64,000 nucleotides of DNA, from contig MU839134.1 in NCBI GenBank assembly GCA_030685235.1, forward strand, positions 186,001 to 250,000, read 5' to 3'. The DNA is from Copromyces sp. CBS 386.78 (Eukaryota > Ascomycota > Sordariomycetes > Sordariales > Sordariaceae). Numbering within the stretch: the first letter of the stretch is position 1; each line of letters begins with the position of its first letter. The translations under genes and the position numbers were made by a program. Shown one piece after another: positions 26,291 through 34,450 of the stretch. The notes beneath the pieces were generated by a model. It ran no database searches, was not told the origin of the DNA, and saw only the letters and a list, made by a program, of their open reading frames with translations.

Positions 26291-26652
26291 TGCAACATTA
26301 GCCGCCATCCATATCAATATCAAGCATGTCGTCAGAGCATGCGCTTCAGAAGTGACTTACCGGCCGCTTGGCCGTAGCTCTGCTGCTGGTAGCCACCCTG
26401 GCCACCATGCGCCGAAGCTGGAACTGGTGCTGGCGCTGGTCTTTGAGTGGGTGTTGGAAGGCTTCCCCAGCTGGCCGGTACCCGCGGCGGCTTGGAGATA
26501 AGTTTGGCCAACGACCAGTCATCCACAGAGCCCACCCCTCGGCGCTTATGGGGTACTCCCTAGCACCTGCAGGATTTTCTCAGATGCCGACCGGCAGAGG
26601 CAGGGCGGCACTGGTTTTGGTTGCTCAGGGTAGCAACCCTCGACAGTTAAGG

Positions 26653-26692
26653 CGTGTTCGGGTCCGCGTTAGGGATTTTAGGAAATAAACGA
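26653..26692. mobile_element. TIR-family copy 3, fragment
   Basis: This fragment has the same 40-bp left end (CGTGTTCGGGTCCGCGTTAG then GGATTTTAGGAAATAAAC), preceded by TTAAGG, after which similarity stops. It sits within the broken RNA-binding-protein gene on the opposite strand. Confidence 0.65.
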
Positions 26693-27039
26693 GCGAACAA
26701 CTCCACGCGCAACGACTGGAGAATGTCAGTCTTAACTCAGATATGTACCATGGAAGTCACAAAGGGCAAAGCAGGTGCAGCGAACAACATACCTTGATCT
26801 TGGAGGATCCTAGTTGACGCCGGCCGAAGGAACCATGTTTAAGGTAGTTGTTGTTGTTGTTGAAGTGGTACTGGGACCAACTTGAAGTTGTTGGGAATGG
26901 AACTGGTGCGCCCCGAAGGGCGATCGATGTGGAAGAGGAAAAGAATTTTTTTCGAGGAGAAGGGACTGGAGGGGATGACCGTGTTTTATAGACGAGGAGG
27001 AGGAGGAGGAAGGAGGGGGACTGGACGGGTCCACTCAAA

Positions 27040-28060
27040 TTTGCAGGAGCAGGACAGCAGCTGTCGTGGTCACAGAAACGGCGTGTTCAAGGTTTGGCAG
27101 CCCAGTCGAAGTGGCCACGGCAGCTGTCACGCGGGAAGAGCAGGAGGCTCTTCTTCAGCTCTGGCGGCCCGTCGAAGTCTGGAGGCAGCTTGCCAGTGCC
27201 GATCAGTGCCTGTGGGGCAAGAACCTTGCCGTACTTGTAGTCTCTATCCCGTACACTGCCTGTCGTCCCTTGCCAGCCTAGTCAGAGGAAAGTGGAAGGA
27301 ACAAGATAGAAGCAGATGGTACGTACTCGTTTCGACAAGCTAAGTGCGTTTGCTAACCCCTCGTCCGGTCCTTGAGGGGCACATGAGGGCTCGAGCTCGA
27401 CATGGACTGATAGGGAAGATTGGGCCAGACAAAACGATGCTCCAGGCAGCAAGTCGTGGTAGCGGGTTTCTCTGTGTGTCCTTGGTAGTGACGCAACGTC
27501 ATGAGCACCATGGTGATAGTTGTGTGATGACCTTTCCGGTAGGTAGAGTAGAGGTACTATTCGAAATCATCAGAATTGAATAGTATCGTCTCAGTATAAG
27601 GTACCTGCTACGGCAGCTTGGATCTGGAAAAGAAACTTATATTTTCAGTTGCAAGGCACTACACATCAACGTTCTCCTCGATGAAGTGGAGTGATGCGTA
27701 ACCGTGGTGCTGGCGGGCTTGGTGGGACTGAGTGTCCCGGCAGCTTGGAACCGCCTTTTGCAGCCGCACTCACCGTTCACAATAATTGTCGCACAACAAG
27801 AGCCCACAGGGTGAATAAGAAATCTCACACTGCACCCAGGACGACAGCGAGGACATCCTCATACCTCTACTCTATACCCGGCACATTACCTGACCTCTGC
27901 CTACCTCTAGGTACTTTTCGACCACACTATCCAAGACCACACGTACTTGGCTTAACAGCGCGCCTCTTCTTTCTTGACACCATCCAAAACAAACCAAAAC
28001 AACTCTCAGAATTCTCTCTCGTCTGCTCACTCGGCGCCATCTTTACCTAGTAGGTATCCA
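27040..28060. other. Intergenic, no gene supported
   Basis: Short open frames exist on both strands but none shows a domain, a consistent start or splice structure. A CTCTAGGTAC-type motif occurs near 27,906. The sequence becomes CT/CA-rich toward 28,060, like a 5' leader of the exon-like unit that follows. Confidence 0.4.
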
Positions 28061-28066
28061 AAACTT

Positions 28067-28312
28067 CAACAAAGATCTCTTTCACGACGTAGCCAGCATC
28101 ACCGCATCACCACGGTGAAGCACCAACCAAAGCTCTTGTCAAGACTCACCATCACGAGGAGCCGTTTCAAGTGCAGCGTATGTGATTCCCAATAATCTTG
28201 GACGGGGACATTACTGACTTTTCATTTGTAGCGGGGCAAGGACAAGACGCCCAACCCTCAGCAGTTTGACCCCAACCAGCCCTATAGCCATCTCGAACCA
28301 AGCTCAGAGCCA
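28067..28312 (+). pseudogene. Two-exon gene fragment, unit A of a repeated exon family
   Basis: A plus-strand frame (KHQPKLLSRLTITRSRFKCS) meets a GTATGT donor at 28,178. A 54-nt intron with TTACTGAC branch and TTTGTAG acceptor ends at 28,231, and the frame continues RGKDKTPNPQQFDPNQPY...EPSSEPR to a TAG. The intron removes an in-frame stop and keeps phase, so it was probably a real gene. No ATG is found in frame. The first exon resembles three exon-like units at 30.8-31.4 kb. No function is recognised. Confidence 0.35.
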
Positions 28313-28475
28313 AGGTAGAGGTAGGTAGCATCCAGCGAGTTTCTCCTCAATCTCAAAGCCCACAACCCCATATCATCTTGCTTCCAAGTCCCCCTCGCTT
28401 CTTCTCCCTTCCTCACTTCTCAACCCCTCATCACAAACTTCATAATGACACTGCGATACCTCAGAAGTCAGAACC

Positions 28476-28760
28476 ATGTCCAACGACGACATCCAGCCAC
28501 CCATCCCGGTAATCGTGATTATGTCGGAGCCTCGCAGAACTACGGTGACCAGAACGCTGGCGACAACGAGCCAGACCACGGGCTCTGGCGCGCGTCGCAC
28601 GACCAGCACCACCACGACGTCGATCACAGACACCACCACCACGGTCACGATCACGACCATCACCACGGAGGAGATCACGGAGGTCTCCATGGCCGTGACA
28701 GAGTCGACGGTCACGAACGTGACGGAGGTGGTGACCCGTACACGCCTGAGACGCCTTTGA
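28476..28760 (+). CDS. Small Thr-rich hypothetical protein, 94 aa
   Basis: The frame runs from ATG (CCATGTCC context) to TGA at 28,758. The protein starts MSNDDIQPP, has a short hydrophobic run PVIVIMS, then PRR and a long Thr-rich tail (STTTTSITDTTTTVTITT). The same frame pattern occurs in the polyproline protein at 31,532: acidic start, Pro, ITITLIS, PRR, STTTTITTTT. Both are preceded by similar sequence (AACTTCATA.TAACACTGC-like). Conservation in one frame between two copies argues for coding, although the opposite frames also avoid stops. The function is unknown. Confidence 0.4.
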   Translation: MSNDDIQPPIPVIVIMSEPRRTTVTRTLATTSQTTGSGARRTTSTTTTSITDTTTTVTITTITTEEITEVSMAVTESTVTNVTEVVTRTRLRRL

Positions 28761-28977
28761 GGTCAAGTGTCTGCCCGCGCTCTGGCCAAGGGGTGGGTGG
28801 GAGGAAGGTCCCTCCAAATGGGCTTTTCCCTGCCGACGTCGAGGAAGTGACCAAGGAATTCCATGAGGCTCTCAAGCCCTCGGAGGACCGTACTGGGCGG
28901 GAGGGAAGGAGGGAGGGAGTGGTCTGTTGATCTTTACATACCTCTAGATACTTCAAGAACACCCAATGTCAAACCAG

Positions 28978-29205
28978 TTACGCCTGCCAATTTACCTCTA
29001 TCGTCAAGTGACCGTCCCGCCCCACGAAGCGTCTGGATTTCCAAACGTTTTGGAGAATTCGGATGGGCGAGAGACTGTAAAGTGATAGTAGGATGTATTC
29101 CTTCGCGAGGTTGGCAAAGTCCAAGCCGAGTCGTTCTTTCCGCAAAGGTTTGTACATGTCCGCGAAGGCGTCGTCGTAGACCTTCACAGCGACGTAGTCC
29201 AGCAT
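28978..29205 (-). CDS. Hypothetical 75-aa fragment with gene-like codon use
   Basis: The minus-strand frame from a true ATG (MLDYVAVKVYDDAFADMYK...) shows the C-ending codon preference (GAC, TAC, GTC, AAG, TTC) of expressed genes in this window and ends in TAA after VNWQA. The composition looks like a globular protein rather than low complexity. No family is recognised and no neighbouring exon was found, so it may be a remnant exon of a larger gene. Confidence 0.3.
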   Translation of the reverse strand: MLDYVAVKVYDDAFADMYKPLRKERLGLDFANLAKEYILLSLYSLSPIRILQNVWKSRRFVGRDGHLTIEVNWQA

Positions 29206-29279
29206 GGTACATATCCATGTTCTGCATTTTGTGTAGAGGTACCTTATATACCTCTAGTAACCAGCAATATTAACAACTG

Positions 29280-30032
29280 CAAGGGGAAGCCCTACGACTG
29301 GGTAAGGTCGTCAAAGGAAAGCACTGGGTTTTCAAGCTTGATCCCTCCATGTTCACCGAAGAAGGCAGATTTAGGGAGGAGTTCCGAAGCGGAAAGGGCA
29401 AGGGAGAATTGAACGCTTCTTCTAGCAGTTCCAATGATAAGGGAAAAGGAAACGGCGAAGGTAGTAGTAGCACCGCTAGTAGCAGTAAGACCGCCACGGC
29501 CATTAACAATGACATTGTTAACAACTCCGGAGACGAGTTGGCCCTTGGCCAAGATACCTACCCTAGCGATGATAGCAACAGCGGCAGCGAAACGGATGAC
29601 AGCAAGGACAGTAAAGTTGCGTTCGGTCGCCCAGTATGCCAGTAATAGTAAGGAAGTTTATATGGCAGTAAGCAATAGTATACTGCCGTGATTTTTGCGT
29701 TCGGCTGTTTTCCAGTAAAAATTTGCAAGTCGATGTAGGTCGCTGCACTTCCCCTAACTCCCCCAATGGCCTGCATTTGACCAATCAGAAGGCCAGAAAT
29801 CGTTAGAGATCTTACTACTTTCTTCGCTTTCATACTACTTCAAACCCCATGTTTATACCAATATAAAAGCACTCACATTACTATTGCATTACTATTGATG
29901 GCCTGCAGCGAAATCGCTGTACAGTAATGCAACCTCTACGATACTAGCATACTGGGCGACCGAACGCAACTTAACTTTACTATCACGACCAAACCTACGG
30001 TACTTGTAAAGAAGGGCAAAGGCACTACCACC
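29280..30032 (+). pseudogene. Ser/Lys-rich gene broken by a MITE
   Basis: One frame reads from about 29,280 (GEALRLGKVVKGKHWVFKLD), through the ATG at 29,349, then a Ser/Gly/Lys/Asp-rich region to 29,615. There the MITE begins and supplies the last residues and the stop at 29,643-29,645. Immediately after the MITE (from about 29,973) a reading frame resumes as TITTKPTVLVKKGKGTTTAA and ends in TAG. This suggests one original gene split by the insertion. The current product would be 98 aa from 29,349. No function is recognised. Confidence 0.4.
29616..29970. mobile_element. MITE with perfect 24-bp terminal inverted repeats, 355 bp
   Basis: The left end 29,616-29,639 begins GTTGCGTTCGGTCGCCCAGT and the right end 29,947-29,970 is its exact reverse complement over 24 bp. 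The element has no coding capacity and is AT-rich inside. Outside the perfect part, both flanks also contain AGTAAAGTT in inverted orientation, so the true termini may lie a few bases further out. It interrupts the Ser/Lys-rich gene. Confidence 0.85.
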
Positions 30033-30052
30033 GCGGCCTAGTTAGGTACCAG

Positions 30053-30150
30053 GCAGGACGACCTATATGTACCGGGTCCTCTCGCCAGATCTGGCCAACA
30101 TCTCCGGCATCGACGTGGAGTTGGACCTTCACTACAAGTTACCGACCCAG
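30053..30150 (+). pseudogene. Exon-like fragment (YMYRVLSPDLAN...)
   Basis: The plus-strand frame GRTTYMYRVLSPDLANISGI continues through a VELDLHYKLPTQ end and stops exactly at a GTAGGT donor (30,151). An acceptor-like TACCAG precedes it. The composition is that of a folded protein. No matching downstream exon in phase was found, so it is treated as a remnant. Confidence 0.3.
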
Positions 30151-30322
30151 GTAGGTTACCTCTAGGCAAAACAACCCGGCCACCGAGACCGCAAAGGCTT
30201 GCGTGGCAGTACATGGAAAGAACACGTTCTGGCTTCCATGGTATCTCTTCTCTCCAGCTCCTGCTATTTTGATCTTTACTCGTGTCATAACAATGTCCGT
30301 GACAGATATCTGTCTTGACCAC

Positions 30323-30580
30323 AGGCCTGCCAGGGCGGAGTGTCAGGGCCGTTTAGCTGAAAAAGAGATGGACGAAGCCGAGAGTCAACAGAGGGCTGCT
30401 GGAACTCCTGAACAAGCGGGGGAGCGCAGAAGGAAGGAGCGCGAACGGAAGGTCAAAAAGAGGGCGGCTGAAACTCCACAGATTTGGCAGAGCCGCTCGT
30501 CTGGTCGTTCAACAAAATCTTCTGAGTACCTCTACGGTTCTGGCCCATGTCTCTGCTGTCGTCATCGTCCCTCAAACTGA
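30323..30580 (+). pseudogene. Charged coil-like fragment, about 85 aa
   Basis: After a CCACAG acceptor-like site the frame RPARAECQGRLAEKEMDEAE continues into an Arg/Lys/Glu-rich helix (GERRRKERERKVKKRAAETP). No start codon fits in this frame and the join to the exon-like fragment ending at 30,150 is out of phase. It is probably the remnant of an exon. Confidence 0.25.
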
Positions 30581-30837
30581 CAGGCCCTCAAGGCAGCGGC
30601 GAGGACGATAAGATACCTCTACTCTTCTTTCGAGATAACTTTTCAGAACCACGTGGAGTGGTGACCCAGAAGCCCACTTTTTTGTTTGTCAACTGGAAGC
30701 GAGAAAGAATGTGAAGGAGACCCAGAAGAACCCTCGCCTGCCCCTCGTCTCCCTCTTCTCCTCTCTTTTTTCTTTTCCTTGTTCTCCATCAACAACCTCA
30801 ACGAGACCTTCTCTCGTGATTTCACCAACCAGCACGG

Positions 30838-31378
30838 TCAAGCTTCAACAAAGCTGTCATCGAGACTACCAGCATAAGCAGCCCAAACCCAGCTCCAGCT
30901 GGTATCAAGTGAGTCTCAAGCTTCCCTCCTCATCACGTCCCTCAACGCGACCCTACCTCCTATATATCCCCCCGCTTCATTCACCTTCGTCAACCCTTCT
31001 TCATCCTCGCCATCGCACGGCATACTTCATACAAAAACCTCCCTCGCGATATCGCGAATATCAACACACTGACGCGTCAAGCTATCATCAAGACGACCGG
31101 TACCAAGACGAGGAGCCGATTTCAGACTTCAAACCCAGCAACAAGTTGGCCGCAACGTGAGTTTTTTCCAATCCTCATATTCCATAACCCGCGCCGACCT
31201 CTACATCCCTCCACTCCAGTTTGTCTTCTGCATCCTTCCACTCATCGCAGACTGAATACGAGGAAACTTCCCCGGCGCCGTCGCTAATCAGAACCGTGAA
31301 GCCCCAACCAAGCTGTCACCAAGACTGCCAGGACGAGCAGCCTATTCGAAGCTCATTCAGCACCCAAAGTGAGTTTTT
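30838..31378 (+). repeat. Three related exon-like units, each ending in GTGAGT
   Basis: Units at about 30,838-30,908, 31,075-31,156 and 31,300-31,378 share a plus-strand frame with the core S-(C/Y)-H-(Q/R)-D followed by a Gln/Asp/Glu/Pro-rich stretch: QQSCHRDYQHKQPKP, SSYHQDDRYQDEEPI, PSCHQDCQDEQPI. Each runs straight into a GTGAGT donor and CT/CA-rich intron-like DNA. The last intron (31,379-31,521) has an ACTAAC branch site and TTCCCAG acceptor and leads into YHQDGPRPP, again YHQD. A fourth relative is at 28.1 kb. This looks like tandem exon-plus-intron duplication, either a gene with repeated exons or its remains. No ATG was located. Confidence 0.45.
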
Positions 31379-31531
31379 GCTCATCCTCCATCCTTTATAA
31401 CCACTTTACTCTTTCGTCAACTTCAACTCCGCGACCTTTCCTGAACTCCTCACGTTCATTACATCTTCCATACAAACTCTCACATGGACCTCATAAACTT
31501 CATACTAACACTGCTTCCCAGTATCATCAAG

Positions 31532-32053
31532 ATGGACCACGACCACCCTTTCCCTCTTTCTTCCCCGCCTCGCCCGCCTTCCACCCCGCCTTCTTCCCCT
31601 TCTTCTCCTCCTTACTCCCTTTCCCCCTCTTCCACCGCTCCTTCCTCTCCCCCTTCTCCTCCTCCTCCTTCTCCTCCTTCTCCTCCTCCTCCTCCTCCTC
31701 CTCCTCCTCCTCCTCCTCCTCCTCCTCCTCCTCCTCCTCCTCCTCCTCCCACTCCCGCCCCTCCTCCGCCCCAGGGTGCTCCCTCGATCACCATCACACT
31801 CATCTCCTCGCCCCGCCGCGTCCGCACCCGCCGCACCACCAGGAGAACTCGGGCCGTCCGCTGGGGCCCCTCGATCGAGGTCGTCAGCACCACCACCACC
31901 ATCACGACCACCACGCGCACGAGCGTCGTCGTCACCATCCTCACCGCCAGCGCCGAGGACATGGAGGCGGAGCTGGAGGTGGACCGGGCAGTCTGGACGT
32001 TGGAGGAGAGGCACGTGAGGGTTGTGGAGAGGGTGGAGGTTTGGGAGGTTTAG
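31532..32053 (+). CDS. Polyproline/Thr-rich hypothetical protein, 173 aa
   Basis: The frame starts at ATG in AAGATGG, directly after a well-formed intron acceptor (ACTAAC...TTCCCAG at 31,521), and ends TAG at 32,051. The N-terminus MDHDHPFPLSSPPRPPS leads into a run of about 30 prolines made by a CCT microsatellite. Then come SITITLIS, PRR, an Arg/Thr-rich part with STTTTITTTT and an amphipathic C-terminus. A Ser/His-rich alternative frame across the same DNA is also open (to 32,172), so the frame is uncertain. The relationship to the Thr-rich protein at 28,476 favours this frame. The function is unknown. Confidence 0.4.
   Translation: MDHDHPFPLSSPPRPPSTPPSSPSSPPYSLSPSSTAPSSPPSPPPPSPPSPPPPPPPPPPPPPPPPPPPPPPPTPAPPPPQGAPSITITLISSPRRVRTRRTTRRTRAVRWGPSIEVVSTTTTITTTTRTSVVVTILTASAEDMEAELEVDRAVWTLEERHVRVVERVEVWEV
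31659..31749 (+). repeat. (CCT)n microsatellite
   Basis: About 90 bp of nearly uninterrupted CCT triplets with a few TCT changes. It encodes the polyproline run, or Ser or Leu runs in the other frames. Confidence 0.95.
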
Positions 32054-32820
32054 AGGTCTGGTTGGCCTGGGTCCTGGGACGGGGCAGTACGACGGCGGCT
32101 ACGGCTACGGCCAAGCAGGATAGATGGGTTATAACCAGGCTACTATACAAGGGAATGGAAGGAAGGGCATAGAAAAAAAAGGACAATGCCAACACCTTTG
32201 AACCGATACTACCTTATCAAACAATATCACCGTCATGACCATTCACCTCCAAGCTCCATTCACAAATTCAAGCCAAGGAGCACAAACATGAAGCCGACTG
32301 GAGACTGCGAGAGGCGTGCGCCACGTCCAGGAACCCTTTTCCTCGTCGACAGGACGTCAAAAGAAGCAAGCAAGATGGCCGGTGTCCGGGTGCCGAGGGG
32401 TCGGTCGTTGGCCGTTGCAATGGGTAGGCGTGGCGCCAACTCGAAAACTCGCAAACATTTGGCTTTGAGGACTGGGGGTGATCCAGTCCAACACTAGAGA
32501 GAGGTTTTTGACCCAGACATCGTGTTGCCTAGGGAAGATCACAGGAGGTACCTACCGTAGGTAAGGTAAGGTACACTCTGCGAGATGGGTACCTATTTGT
32601 CCATAACCGTTTTTCCTTCAAGTTCGTGGAGCGCCAAAGTCGATCGACAGCAAAATGGGTTCATATTTGGCTTTGAGGGCTGGGGGTGATCCACCACTAG
32701 GGTTGTAGGCCCTGACTCCTCAAATAAGAACTTTGCGGTCTCAGTAAGATAGATATTCTCGGTGTTAAACAGTATGGATTGACGGGGATCAAAGGTACAG
32801 GAGTGGAAATATAAGGAGGT
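32054..32820. other. Intergenic, no gene supported
   Basis: A TAGGT/ACCTACC-rich stretch lies at 32,547-32,575. Two related segments occur, around 32,456-32,495 and 32,659-32,700, each with TTTGGCTTTGAGG.CTGGGGG and GTGATCCA, so a short sequence has been duplicated. No gene is supported. Confidence 0.45.
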
Positions 32821-33401
32821 CAAGTAGCCTACTTAGGTGTAAGAAGCCTACTCTGGTTAACGTGTACACTTTCAAGGAGTAGTCTACCTGCCTCAAGTAG
32901 GCTACTTGCTGAGGCTGGCTTCTGATTGGTCAGAATTTCAATATAAGAACGAAAAAGGGAGGTTCACTAGAAGGGCTTCTATAATATTATTATAGAAGGC
33001 CGTCCTAGGAACTTTTAGTGATTGGGTTAGTGGGCGTATAGGGGGTAGTTCGAAGACTTCGACTTCGAAGTCCGGGTAACGAAACTATTTACAATTGCGC
33101 GAAACTTTTCGCGCGACGGAAAAAAACTTGTCACCAGTTGGAATCGAACTGGCAACTACAAGAACGAGAGCAACGATAATAACCATTGAGCCACTGGCCC
33201 AATTGATTGATAGCGAGGTTCGTAACTTCTTCTTATATATGGGAAGGAGCGGTTAGGATTCTAGGAAAGAACTTGGGAATAATGCACTGAAATTCCAAGC
33301 TTAGCGAATAGCTATAGCGGACCAAAAATCCGGCCAATCAGAAGTGGCCATTCCCAAGTAGCCTACTCAAATCAAGTAGGCTACTTGTTCAAGTAGGCTA
33401 C
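32821..33401. mobile_element. TIR element with CAAGTAGGCTACTTG palindromes
   Basis: The palindromic word CAAGTAGGCTACTTG, or close variants, occurs at 32,821, 32,894, 33,355, 33,373 and 33,390. From 32,894 inward the left side reads AAGTAGGCTACTTG...GGCTTCTGATTGGTCAGAATTT, and the right side read on the other strand gives AGTAGGCTACTTG...CCACTTCTGATTGGCCGGATTTT. That is about 40 bp of imperfect terminal inverted repeat. The core has a near-perfect palindrome CTTCTATAATATTATTATAG (about 32,976), a GCGCGAAACTTTTCGCGC hairpin (about 33,097) and a tRNA-like Pol III unit. No transposase is present, so it is non-autonomous. Confidence 0.65.
33129..33200 (-). tRNA. tRNA-like gene or tRNA pseudogene inside a TIR element
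   Basis: The minus strand reads GGGCCAGTGGCTCAATGGTT at the 5' end, with an A box TGGCTCAATGG. It has a B box GTTCGATTCC about 40 nt later and ends GGTGACA followed by a TTTTTTT terminator. The 72-nt size is right for a tRNA. The inner acceptor pairs form, but outer acceptor, T-stem and anticodon-stem pairs are broken, so it is probably not a working tRNA. A CGT (Thr) anticodon reading is possible but unreliable. Its location inside the repeat suggests a captured tRNA or a SINE-like promoter. Confidence 0.5.
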
Positions 33402-34450
33402 CCAACTTCCCGATTTTTCCGCTACGGTACCTACCGAAGTGTAGAGGTAGAAGTAGACCGTGCAGGCAGGACATCTACCAGTGGTTCCGCGAGAACTAAC
33501 ACCGAGAAGGGCAAGAGGCAGTGACGGCAAGCCGGGAATGAAGGGGAAAGTGTCTCGCCTCGTCAAGAAGAACGTCTCAAAAGGAATTGGCGGCTCTTTT
33601 CAAACTTGAGTCTCTAAAGAATGTTTCTCATGCGCTTTCCGAATGAATGAAAAGGGAAAGGGAGGTGGTGGCCAGACAGCGTGGTATAGAAGCTCTGAGG
33701 TCCAGAAGCTCTGAATTGAAAATGGCATAGCGTGTTCACTCCCAACTCGGTCCCAACCCTGCTCTCTATTGATCTGGAGACTTCGTCTGCACGCTCATTG
33801 GAATATGATCCCATTGTAGTTATTGGCGGAAAGAACCAGCATGCTGGGAAGATGACAGATTGACAGATAAGATTTTCAGTGTGTCGTGGTCCCAACCGTT
33901 GAATTTGGGGACCCTGGGAGCTTGCAGAATCCATGCGCGGCCCTAGACCGCGGCGAACCGTGGATTCCTCCAGATCTGCAGTAGCAGCAAATAAGGCGGC
34001 GGGCTGCTTCTGGTGGCAACCAGGCTGCTGCTGATACATACCTGACGGTGATCGAATTCTTTATGATGTCCTGCTGCTTCTACTGCTGGTAAGGCGACTG
34101 TTGCGGCCGCAGCTGTGGCGGTTCCACCTCTGCCGTTGATGGGAGGCCGACGACGACACGCTGTGAAAATGGAACGTTCGCCTTCTTCCTGAGATGGGTG
34201 GGACTATCAGCTATCTCCTCGTTAGGTTAGAGTCAACATCGCTGAGAAAACAAAACGTATTCGGGTATATTGTCATCAGTCATCGCGGCTAGTATTGCCC
34301 TCTATGTCCTTTCCCAGATCCCCTACCACCTCTCCCTTCTTTAGGTAGGTACCCTGCTCCTCCTCTCCCTCCCCTCCTTGCCTCTCCTTCTCCCTCAAAA
34401 CCTTTCTTGTCCTGTTCATCACCACCACTACCCCCCTCACTGCTCACTGC
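33402..34450. other. Intergenic, no gene supported
   Basis: Open frames on the minus strand (33,381-34,039) have no recognisable domain. A TTAGGTAGGTACCC motif lies near 34,343. CT-rich sequence just before 34,451 is the probable 3' end of the FAD oxidase gene. Confidence 0.4.

Larger units (their letters stand above)
25990..26836 (-). pseudogene. Broken RNA-binding (RRM-type) protein gene
   Basis: Minus-strand pieces look like exons of one decayed gene. A start at 26,836 reads MVPSAGVN, then a TAG (probably from CAG) before a GTATGT donor at 26,792. A Gly/Gln-rich piece (HGGQGGYQQQSYGQAAG) at about 26,420-26,355 ends in a GTAAGT donor. A piece at about 26,130-26,015 reads DRPKGSGIVVFETPDD followed by NAIQQF, which resembles the RNP-1 half of an RRM. 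A TATA-like TATAAAAC lies upstream near 26,983. Members of the TIR family sit between the pieces. RRM proteins bind RNA in splicing or mRNA export; this copy is unlikely to work. The RRM call rests on one motif. Confidence 0.45.

Noticed and set aside
31505..32172. Long Ser/His-rich and Arg-rich frames over the (CCT)n tract, both strands
   Set aside because: Triplet repeats keep all frames open. Only the polyproline frame has a good ATG after a plausible intron and a related copy at 28.5 kb.
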